Part shown: positions 28,399-35,909 of the stretch, piece by piece
Layout: the number at the start of each line of letters is the position of its first letter
Numbering within the stretch: the first letter of the stretch is position 1
Assembly: GCF_025643595.1 (NCBI RefSeq)
Contig: NZ_CP102826.1
Span: 310,001-374,000 of the forward strand
Direction: 5' to 3'
Length of the DNA: 64,000 nt
From: Saccharopolyspora rosea
GTDB taxonomy: Bacteria; Actinomycetota; Actinomycetes; Mycobacteriales; Pseudonocardiaceae
The notes under the pieces: model-generated
The model's database searches: none
Seen by the model: only the letters and a program-made list of their open reading frames with translations
What the model was told of the DNA's origin: nothing
Made by a program: the position numbers and the translations under genes

Positions 28399-29213
28399 CC
28401 GCAACGTCCGAGGTCGACACCCGCCAGCGGCTGCACGCCCGCGACCTGCGGCTGGGCTACGGCGACCGGGTCGTCGTCGACGGCCTGGACATCGACGTCG
28501 TGGACGGCACCATCACGTCGGTGATCGGTCCCAACGGCTGCGGCAAGTCCACGGTGCTGCGCGCGCTGGGCCGGCTGCTGCGGCCGCAGCGCGGCAGCGT
28601 GCTGCTCGACGGCAGGCAGATCCACCGGATGTCGACCAAGGAGGTCGCCAAGGTGCTCGGGCTGCTGCCGCAGTCCCCGGCCGCCCCGGAGGGGCTGACC
28701 GTCGCCGACCTGGTCTCCCGGGGCAGGCACCCGCACCAGTCCTGGTACCGGCAGTGGTCCTCCGACGACGAGGTCGCGGTGGCCGAGGCGCTGGGCATGA
28801 CCGGCATCGAGGACCTGGCCGACCGGACCCTCGACGAGCTGTCCGGCGGGCAGCGGCAGCGGGCGTGGCTGTCCATGGCGCTGGCCCAGGGCACCGACCT
28901 GCTGCTGCTCGACGAACCCACCACCTACCTGGACCTCTCCCACCAGGTGGACGTGCTGGAGCTGGTGGGGAGACTGCACGACGAGAGCGGGCGTACCGTC
29001 GTGATGGTCCTGCACGACCTCAACCTCGCCGCCCGCTACTCCGACAGGCTGGTGGCGATGAAGGACGGCGCGATCGTCGCCGAGGGCGAGCCGGCGGAGG
29101 TGCTCACCGAGTCGCTGCTGGCGGAGGTCTTCGACCTCGACGCCCGCGTGATTCCCGACCCGGTCGCGGGTACTCCGATGGTCGTCCCGGTGGGTGGGCG
29201 CCGACTCCGGTGA
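28395..29213 (+). CDS. Siderophore ABC transporter ATP-binding protein (FecE/FepC-like)
   Basis: The 272-residue ATPase has Walker A GPNGCGKST, signature LSGGQRQR and Walker B LLLLDEPTTYLDLSHQ, the last being characteristic of ferric-siderophore and haem ATPases. It powers the two permeases coded immediately before. The operon ends here; a palindrome starts 7 bases after the stop. Confidence 0.94.
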   Translation: MTATSEVDTRQRLHARDLRLGYGDRVVVDGLDIDVVDGTITSVIGPNGCGKSTVLRALGRLLRPQRGSVLLDGRQIHRMSTKEVAKVLGLLPQSPAAPEGLTVADLVSRGRHPHQSWYRQWSSDDEVAVAEALGMTGIEDLADRTLDELSGGQRQRAWLSMALAQGTDLLLLDEPTTYLDLSHQVDVLELVGRLHDESGRTVVMVLHDLNLAARYSDRLVAMKDGAIVAEGEPAEVLTESLLAEVFDLDARVIPDPVAGTPMVVPVGGRRLR

Positions 29214-29220
29214 GGCGCGG

Positions 29221-29243
29221 GTTGTTCGCGCTGAGCGGACAAC
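29221..29243. promoter_or_regulatory. ClgR-like palindrome upstream of clpC, or hairpin ending the siderophore operon
   Basis: GTTGTTCGC (29221-29229) and GCGGACAAC (29235-29243) form 9-bp arms with one mismatch around GCTGA. The CGC-N5-GCG core has the spacing of ClgR operators known before clpC in Streptomyces, Corynebacterium and Mycobacterium, though the inner consensus bases are not all met. As RNA it would fold fully (one G-U pair), so it may instead end the upstream operon. Confidence 0.45.
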
Positions 29244-29460
29244 GCCACCGGATCGGACGTTTTCCGGAATGTCGCAGGCCAGGGGCCCGTTGACCAGGGC
29301 GTCGGGCAAGAATGTGAGAAGTAGGCAGCCAGCGGGCACGGACTGCGACCGGGTGGGACTACTACAGTGGTCCCCAGAGTGCTGAACCCGTCGTGGGCAT
29401 CGGCGAAGCAGGAGCCGTGTCCCGGTACTAGACCGCCGGCGCAGCAGTCAGGGAGTGCGA

Positions 29461-32004
29461 ATGTTCGAGAGGTTCACCGACCGCGCGAGGCGGGTGGTCG
29501 TCCTGGCCCAGGAAGAGGCCAGGATGCTCAACCACAACTACATCGGCACCGAGCACATTCTCCTGGGCTTGATCCACGAGGGTGAGGGTGTCGCCGCCAA
29601 GGCGTTGGAGTCGCTGGGGATCGCGCTTGAGGGCGTGCGCCAGCAGGTCGAGGAGATCATCGGCCAGGGTCAGCAGGCCCCCAGCGGACACATCCCGTTC
29701 ACCCCACGGGCGAAGAAGGTGCTGGAGCTGTCGCTGCGCGAGGCGCTCCAGCTGGGCCACAACTACATCGGCACCGAGCACATCCTGCTCGGGCTGATCC
29801 GCGAAGGCGAGGGCGTCGCCGCGCAGGTGCTGGTCAAGCTCGGTGCGGATCTCAACCGGGTGCGGCAGCAGGTGCTGCAGCTGCTGTCCGGCTACCAGGG
29901 CAAGGAGCCCGCGGAGGCCGGTGGCCGCGGCGAGGGCACCCCGTCGTCGTCGCTGGTGCTCGACCAGTTCGGCCGGAACCTGACGCAGAGCGCGCGCGAG
30001 GGCAAGCTCGACCCGGTGATCGGCCGGGAGAAGGAAATCGAGCGGATCATGCAGGTCCTCTCGCGGCGCACCAAGAACAACCCGGTGCTCATCGGCGAGG
30101 CCGGTGTCGGCAAGACCGCGGTCGTGGAGGGGCTGGCCCAGAAGGTCGTCAAGGGCGAGGTGCCCGAGACGCTGAAGGACAAGCAGCTCTACACGCTGGA
30201 CCTGGGCTCGCTGGTCGCCGGTTCCCGGTACCGCGGTGACTTCGAGGAGCGCCTGAAGAAGGTGCTCAAGGAGATCAAGACCCGCGGCGACATCATCCTG
30301 TTCATCGACGAGATCCACACGCTGGTCGGTGCGGGCGCCGCCGAGGGCGCCATCGACGCCGCGAGCATCCTCAAGCCGATGCTGGCCCGCGGTGAGCTGC
30401 AGACCATCGGTGCCACCACGCTGGAGGAGTACCGCAAGTACGTCGAGAAGGACCCGGCGCTGGAGCGCCGCTTCCAGCCGATCCAGGTCGGCGAGCCGTC
30501 GCTGGAGCACACCGTCGAGATCCTGAAGGGTCTGCGGGACCGCTACGAGGCGCACCACCGCGTGTCGATCACCGACTCCGCGCTGGTGGCCGCGGCCAGC
30601 CTGGCCGACCGCTACATCAACGACCGCTACCTGCCGGACAAGGCGATCGACCTGATCGACGAGGCCGGGGCGCGGATGCGCATCCGCCGCATGACCGCAC
30701 CGCCGGACCTGCGCGAGTTCGACGAGAAGATCGCCGACGTCCGCCGCGAGAAGGAGTCCGCGATCGACGCGCAGGACTTCGAGCGGGCCGCCCGCCTGCG
30801 GGACGAGGAGAAGCAGCTCCTCGGCCAGAAGGAGGAGCGGGAGAAGCAGTGGAAGGCCGGTGACCTCGATGTGGTCGCCGAGGTCGACGATGAGCAGATC
30901 GCTGAGGTGTTGGCGAACTGGACCGGTATTCCGGTGTTCAAGTTGACCGAGGAGGAGACGACGCGGTTGCTCCGGATGGAGGAGGAGCTGCACAAGCGGA
31001 TCATCGGTCAGGACGATGCGGTCAAGGCGGTGTCGCAGGCGATCCGTCGTACTCGTGCGGGTCTGAAGGATCCGAAGCGTCCGTCGGGTTCGTTCATCTT
31101 CGCGGGTCCGTCGGGTGTGGGGAAGACGGAGTTGTCCAAGGCGTTGGCGGAGTTCCTGTTCGGGGACGACGACGCGTTGGTGCAGATCGACATGGGTGAG
31201 TTCCACGATCGGTACACCGCGTCGCGGCTGTTCGGTGCGCCTCCGGGGTACGTGGGGTACGAGGAGGGTGGTCAGCTCACCGAGAAGGTGCGGCGCAAGC
31301 CGTTCTCGGTGGTGTTGTTCGACGAGATCGAGAAGGCTCACCAGGAGATCTACAACACGCTGTTGCAGGTGTTGGAGGACGGTCGGCTCACCGATGGTCA
31401 GGGTCGGACGGTGGACTTCAAGAACACGGTGTTGATCTTCACGTCGAACTTGGGGACCCAGGACATCTCCAAGGCCGTGGGGTTGGGCTTTTCCAGTGGT
31501 CAGGGTGCTGAGTCCAACTACGAGCGGATGAAGTCCAAGGTCCACGAGGAGATGAAGAAGCATTTCCGGCCGGAGTTCCTCAACCGCATCGATGATGTGA
31601 TCGTGTTCCACCAGTTGACCGAGGACGAGATCATCCAGATGGTGGATCTGCTCTCGGGTCGGGTGGAGAAGGCGCTCAAGGGCAAGGACATGTCCTTGGA
31701 GTTGACGGCGAAGGCCAAGAAGTTGTTGGCCAAGCGGGGCTTCGATCCGGTGTTGGGTGCGCGGCCGTTGCGGCGGACGATCCAGCGGGAGATCGAGGAC
31801 AAGTTGTCGGAGAAGATCCTGTTCGGTGAGGTCGAGCCGGGTCAGATCGTGATCGTGGATGTCGAGGGTTGGGACGGTGAGGGCCCCGACGACAAGGCGG
31901 TGTTCACCTTCCGCGGCGAACGCAAGCCCTCCCTCGTCCCCGACACCCCGGTCGGCGTGTCCGCCGGTTCGGAGGAGAAGCCGGAGAACCCCGAGTCGGA
32001 GTGA
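29461..32004 (+). CDS. clpC: ATP-dependent Clp protease ATP-binding subunit ClpC
   Basis: The 847-residue AAA+ unfoldase has the double Clp-N domain (about 1-145), first Walker A GEAGVGKT (212-219), a UVR segment (about 421-455, [22 protein letters not shown]) and second Walker A GPSGVGKT (549-556). It feeds substrates to ClpP. ATG 29461 gives the usual [20 protein letters not shown] start; GTG 29455 is possible. From about 30,900 to 31,860 the codon usage changes sharply (TTG for leucine, GGT, CGG), although the protein stays canonical. A 19-bp terminator stem follows. Confidence 0.97.
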   Translation: MFERFTDRARRVVVLAQEEARMLNHNYIGTEHILLGLIHEGEGVAAKALESLGIALEGVRQQVEEIIGQGQQAPSGHIPFTPRAKKVLELSLREALQLGHNYIGTEHILLGLIREGEGVAAQVLVKLGADLNRVRQQVLQLLSGYQGKEPAEAGGRGEGTPSSSLVLDQFGRNLTQSAREGKLDPVIGREKEIERIMQVLSRRTKNNPVLIGEAGVGKTAVVEGLAQKVVKGEVPETLKDKQLYTLDLGSLVAGSRYRGDFEERLKKVLKEIKTRGDIILFIDEIHTLVGAGAAEGAIDAASILKPMLARGELQTIGATTLEEYRKYVEKDPALERRFQPIQVGEPSLEHTVEILKGLRDRYEAHHRVSITDSALVAAASLADRYINDRYLPDKAIDLIDEAGARMRIRRMTAPPDLREFDEKIADVRREKESAIDAQDFERAARLRDEEKQLLGQKEEREKQWKAGDLDVVAEVDDEQIAEVLANWTGIPVFKLTEEETTRLLRMEEELHKRIIGQDDAVKAVSQAIRRTRAGLKDPKRPSGSFIFAGPSGVGKTELSKALAEFLFGDDDALVQIDMGEFHDRYTASRLFGAPPGYVGYEEGGQLTEKVRRKPFSVVLFDEIEKAHQEIYNTLLQVLEDGRLTDGQGRTVDFKNTVLIFTSNLGTQDISKAVGLGFSSGQGAESNYERMKSKVHEEMKKHFRPEFLNRIDDVIVFHQLTEDEIIQMVDLLSGRVEKALKGKDMSLELTAKAKKLLAKRGFDPVLGARPLRRTIQREIEDKLSEKILFGEVEPGQIVIVDVEGWDGEGPDDKAVFTFRGERKPSLVPDTPVGVSAGSEEKPENPESE

Positions 32005-32028
32005 CGTCGGCATGACCGGCTGACGGCG

Positions 32029-32070
32029 AACGGCCCCCGCGTCCCGGAGCCCCGGGACGCGGGGGCCGTT
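32029..32070 (+). terminator. Strong terminator after clpC
   Basis: Nineteen bases (32029-32047, AACGGCCCCCGCGTCCCGG) pair perfectly with 32052-32070 around a 4-base loop, 24 bases past the clpC stop. It is the most stable hairpin noticed in the window. Confidence 0.9.
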
Positions 32071-32099
32071 GTCGTGCGCGGCAGGACCGGGAGGTCGGA

Positions 32100-33107
32100 T
32101 TGGTTCGGGCGGCGGTGGACGATCCCGAGCTCGGGGAGCCGCCCCGGCGCAAGCGGGGCGGGGCGCCGGTGACAGCGCTGCTGGTGCTGTTCGCGGCCGC
32201 GTTCCTGGGCTGGGCGGCGCTGCCGCTGCTCGGACTGGACGTGTTCGATCGCTACACGATCGCGTTCGTCGCGCTCCTGCAGTACGCGGTCCCGGTCGGC
32301 GTGGTCCTCGCGCTGGTGGCGCTGGTGCTGCGCCGCTGGTTGACGACGCTGGTCGTGGCGCTGGCCGTGGTGGGGCTGGTGGCGTTCGTGGCGCCGCGCG
32401 CGGTGCCGGACGCCCAGCCGACCACCCCCGGCACGCCGTTGCGCGTGCTGTCGCTGAACACCTACTTCGGGCGCGCCGACGCGGCGCAGATCGTCGATCT
32501 GGTGCGGCGCGGCGACGTCGACGTGCTCGGCGTGCAGGAGCTCACGCCGGAGCTGGTGGCGGAGCTCGACCGCGCCGGCCTCGGCCAGGTCATGCCGCAC
32601 CGGGTGTTCCACGCGGGACCGGCCGCCGACGGCACCGGCATCGCGTCGCGCTTCCCGCTGCAGGAGCTCTCACTGGTGCCGAAGACGACGCTGCACCAGC
32701 CCTCGGCGCGGATCTTGCTGCCGGGCGGGAAGTCGGTGGAGTTCGTCGCGGTGCACCCGCTCTACCCGGTCGGTGCGGACACGGCGGACGCCTGGCAGCG
32801 CGACCTGGCCGCGCTGCCCGAACCGCCCCACGACGGCGCCGTGCGCCTCGTGGCGGGCGACTTCAACGCGACGCTCGACCACACGCCGCTGCGCGCCCTG
32901 CTCGGCCGCGGGTACCGGGACGCCGCCGAGGTCACCGGGGCGGGCCTGCAACCCACCTGGCCACGACCGGACCAGTGGTTGCCCCCTCCGGTGACCATCG
33001 ACCACGTCCTGGTCAGCGGCAGCGCCGCGGTCCGCGACTACCGCACCGTCCCCGTCCGGGGCAGCGACCACCGCGGGATCCTCGCCGACGTCGTCGTGCC
33101 GCGCTGA
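32100..33107 (+). CDS. Membrane-anchored endonuclease/exonuclease/phosphatase family protein
   Basis: The 335-residue protein has three N-terminal membrane helices (about residues 22-105), then an EEP fold facing outward. Its catalytic landmarks are RVLSLNTYFG (Asn), VLGVQELTP (Glu), AGDFNAT (Asp/Asn) and the closing GSDHRGI (Asp-His). Related actinobacterial proteins are annotated as secreted nucleases or phosphodiesterases; the substrate is unknown. TTG 32100 is chosen as GGGAGG lies 6 bases before it. Confidence 0.85.
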   Translation: MVRAAVDDPELGEPPRRKRGGAPVTALLVLFAAAFLGWAALPLLGLDVFDRYTIAFVALLQYAVPVGVVLALVALVLRRWLTTLVVALAVVGLVAFVAPRAVPDAQPTTPGTPLRVLSLNTYFGRADAAQIVDLVRRGDVDVLGVQELTPELVAELDRAGLGQVMPHRVFHAGPAADGTGIASRFPLQELSLVPKTTLHQPSARILLPGGKSVEFVAVHPLYPVGADTADAWQRDLAALPEPPHDGAVRLVAGDFNATLDHTPLRALLGRGYRDAAEVTGAGLQPTWPRPDQWLPPPVTIDHVLVSGSAAVRDYRTVPVRGSDHRGILADVVVPR

Positions 33108-33136
33108 CGGCGGCGCGCACGACGCCGGATCCGCGA

Positions 33137-33442
33137 CTACTGCGGGTAGGACTGCTGGACGACCTCGAACTCCAGGAGGCTCGCACCGGTGGCCACGGGG
33201 TTGCGCGCCTCGCCCGCGTGCGCCTGCTTGGCCGGGCCGTTCGCCCAGTTCTGGAAGTCCTCCTCGGATTCCCACTTCGTGTAGACGAAGTACCGGTTGT
33301 CGCCCTTGACCGGGCGGAGCAGCTCGAAGCCCAGGAAGCCGGGCGCGCTGTCGACCGCTCCGTGCCGGCTGGCGAACCGCTTCTCCAGCTCCGGGCCGGC
33401 GCCCTCGGGGACCTCGATCGCGTTAATCTTCACCACTGCCAT
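33137..33442 (-). CDS. mhuD: Haem-degrading monooxygenase MhuD
   Basis: The 101-residue protein aligns closely along its length with M. tuberculosis MhuD (Rv3592): VVKINAIEVPEGAGPELEKRF, FLGFELLRPVKG and WANGPAKQAHAG, ending GASLLEFEVV. The catalytic residues Asn7, Trp66 and His75 fall at the same positions. MhuD opens haem to mycobilin and frees iron in the cytosol. It lies 58 bases after the ESX-associated operon on the same strand and 4 kb from the iron-box siderophore importer. No iron box is seen at its own start. Confidence 0.93.
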   Translation of the reverse strand: MAVVKINAIEVPEGAGPELEKRFASRHGAVDSAPGFLGFELLRPVKGDNRYFVYTKWESEEDFQNWANGPAKQAHAGEARNPVATGASLLEFEVVQQSYPQ

Positions 33443-33459
33443 GTTCCCAGGCTACGAGT

Positions 33460-33473
33460 CCGAACGGGTGATA
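33460..33473. repeat. Intergenic 14-mer CCGAACGGGTGATA (copy 1)
   Basis: This 14-base word lies 18 bases upstream of the mhuD start codon and recurs exactly at 40818-40831. The shared core CGGGTGAT also appears in gaps near 4955 and 63896. It may be a regulator site common to several genes. Confidence 0.5.
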
Positions 33474-33500
33474 GCGACCGCGGTTCGGGACCGGGCCCGG

Positions 33501-34088
33501 TTACCGCCGGAGCGTCCTGTCCACGTCCTTCGCGGCTTCGGTCAAGGATGCCCGGATCGTTTCCGCCCCCAGTCCGGTGGCGCCGTGGGCGGACATGCCG
33601 TTGCCGCCGTACCGGAGTTCGACCGTGATGTTGGCGACCCGGAGGTCCAGGACGCCGGACCGGTCGTCGAACCTCCCCCACGCCTCGTCGCCGATGCCGC
33701 CGATCTTCTCGCCCAGGCCGCGTGCGGTGCGCTGGTCGGTGAAGACCCGTTCGGCCAACGACGTCCCGCCGACCTGGTCCTGCCCCTCCGGCCGGCGGTG
33801 CAGGAAGACCGCGAGCGACAGGTCGCGCTGGTAGGGCGCGACGCCCTGCGGTGGCGCGTCCGGGACCTCGTCCGGGCGGTCGTTCCACTGGCAGCTGTCG
33901 CTGCTGGCCGTTTTCAGCGCGGGTTCGGCTGCCGCGCCACCGACGATCTGCTGCGTGACCTGCCTGCTCACCAGGTCGCAGGCGGTCGGCAGCGCGGTGA
34001 AGCGGTCCGGGGGAGCGTGCTCGGCGCCGCAGGCGCCCATCGACAGGACCGCTGCCGCCAGGACGAACCGAAGTGCTCGTCTGGTCAT
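33501..34088 (-). CDS. DUF3558-type lipoprotein
   Basis: The 195-residue protein has a lipoprotein signal (RFVLAAAVLSMGACG, lipid Cys20) followed by a DUF3558 fold, recognisable from LPTACDLVSRQVTQQIVGG and the SDSCQWND segment with its paired cysteines. Such lipoproteins are common beside ESX-type genes in Pseudonocardiaceae; their function is unknown. The start overlaps the stop of the WXG100-like gene by four bases, so it is the fifth gene of that operon. Confidence 0.8.
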   Translation of the reverse strand: MTRRALRFVLAAAVLSMGACGAEHAPPDRFTALPTACDLVSRQVTQQIVGGAAAEPALKTASSDSCQWNDRPDEVPDAPPQGVAPYQRDLSLAVFLHRRPEGQDQVGGTSLAERVFTDQRTARGLGEKIGGIGDEAWGRFDDRSGVLDLRVANITVELRYGGNGMSAHGATGLGAETIRASLTEAAKDVDRTLRR

Positions 34089-34744
34089 TTCCGCTCCCGG
34101 ACGTCCCAGCCGCCGACGTCCACCGACGACTCCGGAATGGTCTCGGGGACCTTCAGATCGGTGATCTCCTGCTTGAGGTCCTGGCCGGTCCGGCGGTACT
34201 CGGAGATCGTGGTGTTCACCTGCGTCACCACGTCGCCCGCGTCCCGGATGAAATTGGCGATGGCGTTCGCGATCGGTTCGGCGACGCCGAAGAGCGCCTC
34301 CTTGATGCCCGCGATGATCCCGCCCGTCATTTCCACGATCGTGGCGGCGCAGTTGATCAGGAAGGTGAGGGCGCTGTTGTAGAGATCGGTCATCGTGGCG
34401 GCGATGTCCTGGAGGTGGTCGGACATCCGCCCGAACACGTCCGCCGCCGCGGTGAACACCTTCTCCAGGTGGTCGACGTAGACGCTGAAGCTGTCGTACG
34501 CCGAACCCGACCAGTACGCCTTGAGATCGGCCCGCGCGTTCGTGATCGATTCCAGGGACTTGTCGATCGCCTTCTTGGCGTGCAGGCCCCACGCGTCGAC
34601 CCGCGGATCGACGTGCTCCGGGTGGCCGAAGAGGTCGCGGATGGTGTCGATGATCTTGGCGACGGCGGCTTGGCCCAGCTTTTCGGCGTATTCGAGCACG
34701 AGCGCCGCTTTGTCCTCGGGGAACGGTTCCAGGGGTGCGGTCAC
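34085..34744 (-). CDS. Long WXG100-like protein, putative type VII secretion substrate
   Basis: The 219-residue helical protein has a WSG motif in the turn of a helical hairpin (ADLKAYWSGSAYDSFSVYVDHLEKVF), as in WXG100/EsxA-type substrates, but is twice their usual length. The middle (ALTFLINCAATIVEMTGGIIAGI and following) is hydrophobic enough to enter a membrane, and the C-terminus is charged. It is coded between an EspC-like protein and a DUF3558 lipoprotein. Secretion by an ESX system is inferred; no ESX core genes are in the window. GTG 34744 is the start. Confidence 0.65.
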   Translation of the reverse strand: MTAPLEPFPEDKAALVLEYAEKLGQAAVAKIIDTIRDLFGHPEHVDPRVDAWGLHAKKAIDKSLESITNARADLKAYWSGSAYDSFSVYVDHLEKVFTAAADVFGRMSDHLQDIAATMTDLYNSALTFLINCAATIVEMTGGIIAGIKEALFGVAEPIANAIANFIRDAGDVVTQVNTTISEYRRTGQDLKQEITDLKVPETIPESSVDVGGWDVRERK

Positions 34745-34769
34745 CGCGTTCCTCCCATCGAGCCGGGAG

Positions 34770-35087
34770 TCACATGGACTCCCGGAGATAGCCGAACTTC
34801 TCGTAGTACTCGGCGTCGCGGCTCTCGTAGTCGTCGGCGACGGCCTTGAGCTTGCCCGCCGCGCTTTCCAGGACTTCCTGGCCTCGCTTGAGCCTGTCCA
34901 GCGCGTCCTGGAGGGCGGCGTTGTGGTTCCGGGTCGCCGACGACGGATCGCCGAGCAGCCCCAGGTCGTCGCCGGCCAACTCCATGCCCGTCAACGACTG
35001 GTGGGCCTTGCCCCACGCATCGGACGCCTCGTGCAGGAACTTGACGTTGCTGCGCAGCGCCCCGGGTACGACTCGGTAATCGGTCAC
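34770..35087 (-). CDS. EspC-like type VII secretion target
   Basis: This 105-residue all-helical protein (VVPGALRSNVKFLHEASDAWGKAHQSL, then NHNAALQDALDRLKRGQEVLESAAGKLKAVADDYESRDAEYYEKFGYLRE) resembles the EspC/DUF2580 family of ESX substrates. It carries the YxxxD/E secretion signal near its end as YESRD within the final helix. GTG 35087 overlaps the preceding stop by four bases. It lies 25 bases before the WXG100-like gene, its probable secretion partner. Confidence 0.7.
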   Translation of the reverse strand: MTDYRVVPGALRSNVKFLHEASDAWGKAHQSLTGMELAGDDLGLLGDPSSATRNHNAALQDALDRLKRGQEVLESAAGKLKAVADDYESRDAEYYEKFGYLRESM

Positions 35088-35374
35088 GGGGTTCTCCCTT
35101 CGCGGAGCTGCCGAGCCTGGTCCTCGCCCTTCGCCACGGCTCGGACGACGGCGGTTCCGAGGCCGCGGCCGGAGGTGAAGCCGAGCTGGTCCGCGTCGAG
35201 CCGGACGTCGATCAGCCGGCCGTACGCGTCCAGCACGACCTGCCCCAGATCGCCGTCGAGCGCGACCGGGATCGTGCTGTCGGCGCCCTGCCGCGCTCGC
35301 TCCACCGCCCGGTTGAAGCGGTCGTTCGCCTGGGCCAGTTCTTCCCTGATCCGTTCCGAAGGCTGTTTCCGCAC
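35084..35374 (-). CDS. YbaB/EbfC-like protein (second copy)
   Basis: The 96-residue protein has an N-terminal helix (SERIREELAQANDRFNRAVERAR), then the beta-hairpin pattern VALDGDLGQVVLDAYGRLIDVRLDA and a C-terminal helix, the YbaB layout. In Pseudonocardiaceae such small YbaB-like proteins are frequent in ESX-associated operons and may act as chaperones rather than DNA binders; that is inference. GTG 35374 follows GAGGAG, which lies in the end of the preceding gene. Confidence 0.65.
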   Translation of the reverse strand: MRKQPSERIREELAQANDRFNRAVERARQGADSTIPVALDGDLGQVVLDAYGRLIDVRLDADQLGFTSGRGLGTAVVRAVAKGEDQARQLREGRTP

Positions 35375-35378
35375 CGGG

Positions 35379-35684
35379 TCACTCCTCGAATTCCGGGAAG
35401 AGTTCCGCGAACCTGCTGTTCGCGTCCTCGATCGCGCGAGTACGCGCGGCACCGACGGCGGCCACGATCTTCCGGCCGAGCGGGGACGGATCCCCGGCGC
35501 GGAGTTCGCGGTCGGGGATGTCCAGGTCGTGGAGCTTGCCGGTTCCGTCCACCGTCGCGGTCACCGCGCCGTCCTCCGAGGTCGCCGTGAAGCGCCGGGC
35601 CCGGGACTCCTCGCCGAGTTCTCGGATGCGTGCCTGCTTGTCCTCCAGGTCGGTCAGCATGGACTCGATATCTGGGAGCTCCAC
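35379..35684 (-). CDS. YbaB/EbfC-like protein (first copy)
   Basis: The 101-residue protein opens with a helix (IESMLTDLEDKQARIRELGEESRARR) followed by TATSEDGAVTATVDGTGKLHDLDI, the YbaB hairpin, and a long C-terminal helix. It starts the five-gene ESX-associated operon. GTG 35684 follows GGAAGG. The 225-bp gap upstream (35685-35909) holds the presumed promoter; no gene is seen in it. Confidence 0.65.
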   Translation of the reverse strand: MELPDIESMLTDLEDKQARIRELGEESRARRFTATSEDGAVTATVDGTGKLHDLDIPDRELRAGDPSPLGRKIVAAVGAARTRAIEDANSRFAELFPEFEE

Positions 35685-35909
35685 TGGGCCACCTTCCGTT
35701 GTCGCAGTTCGTGCTGAGAACGGACGGGCGTGGGCGTGCCGGGTCTCCCGGGCGCGCCCCGACCACGTGCGGTACTGGGACGAGCACGGTGAGCATATGA
35801 GGTGAGTCACACGCCGTGGGCGGGTCGGGCGAAAAAGCCGGCCCGCGGCCCCGGGATCACTCGAACGGTTCAAGCGGGTCGACCGGGCACCGCCTGAACC
35901 GAGCCGGCA

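Noticed and set aside
29428..32013. 861-codon antisense frame spanning all of clpC
   Set aside because: High G+C and clpC codon structure keep that frame open. Its translation is leucine/histidine-rich low-complexity sequence, with no ribosome site or domain.
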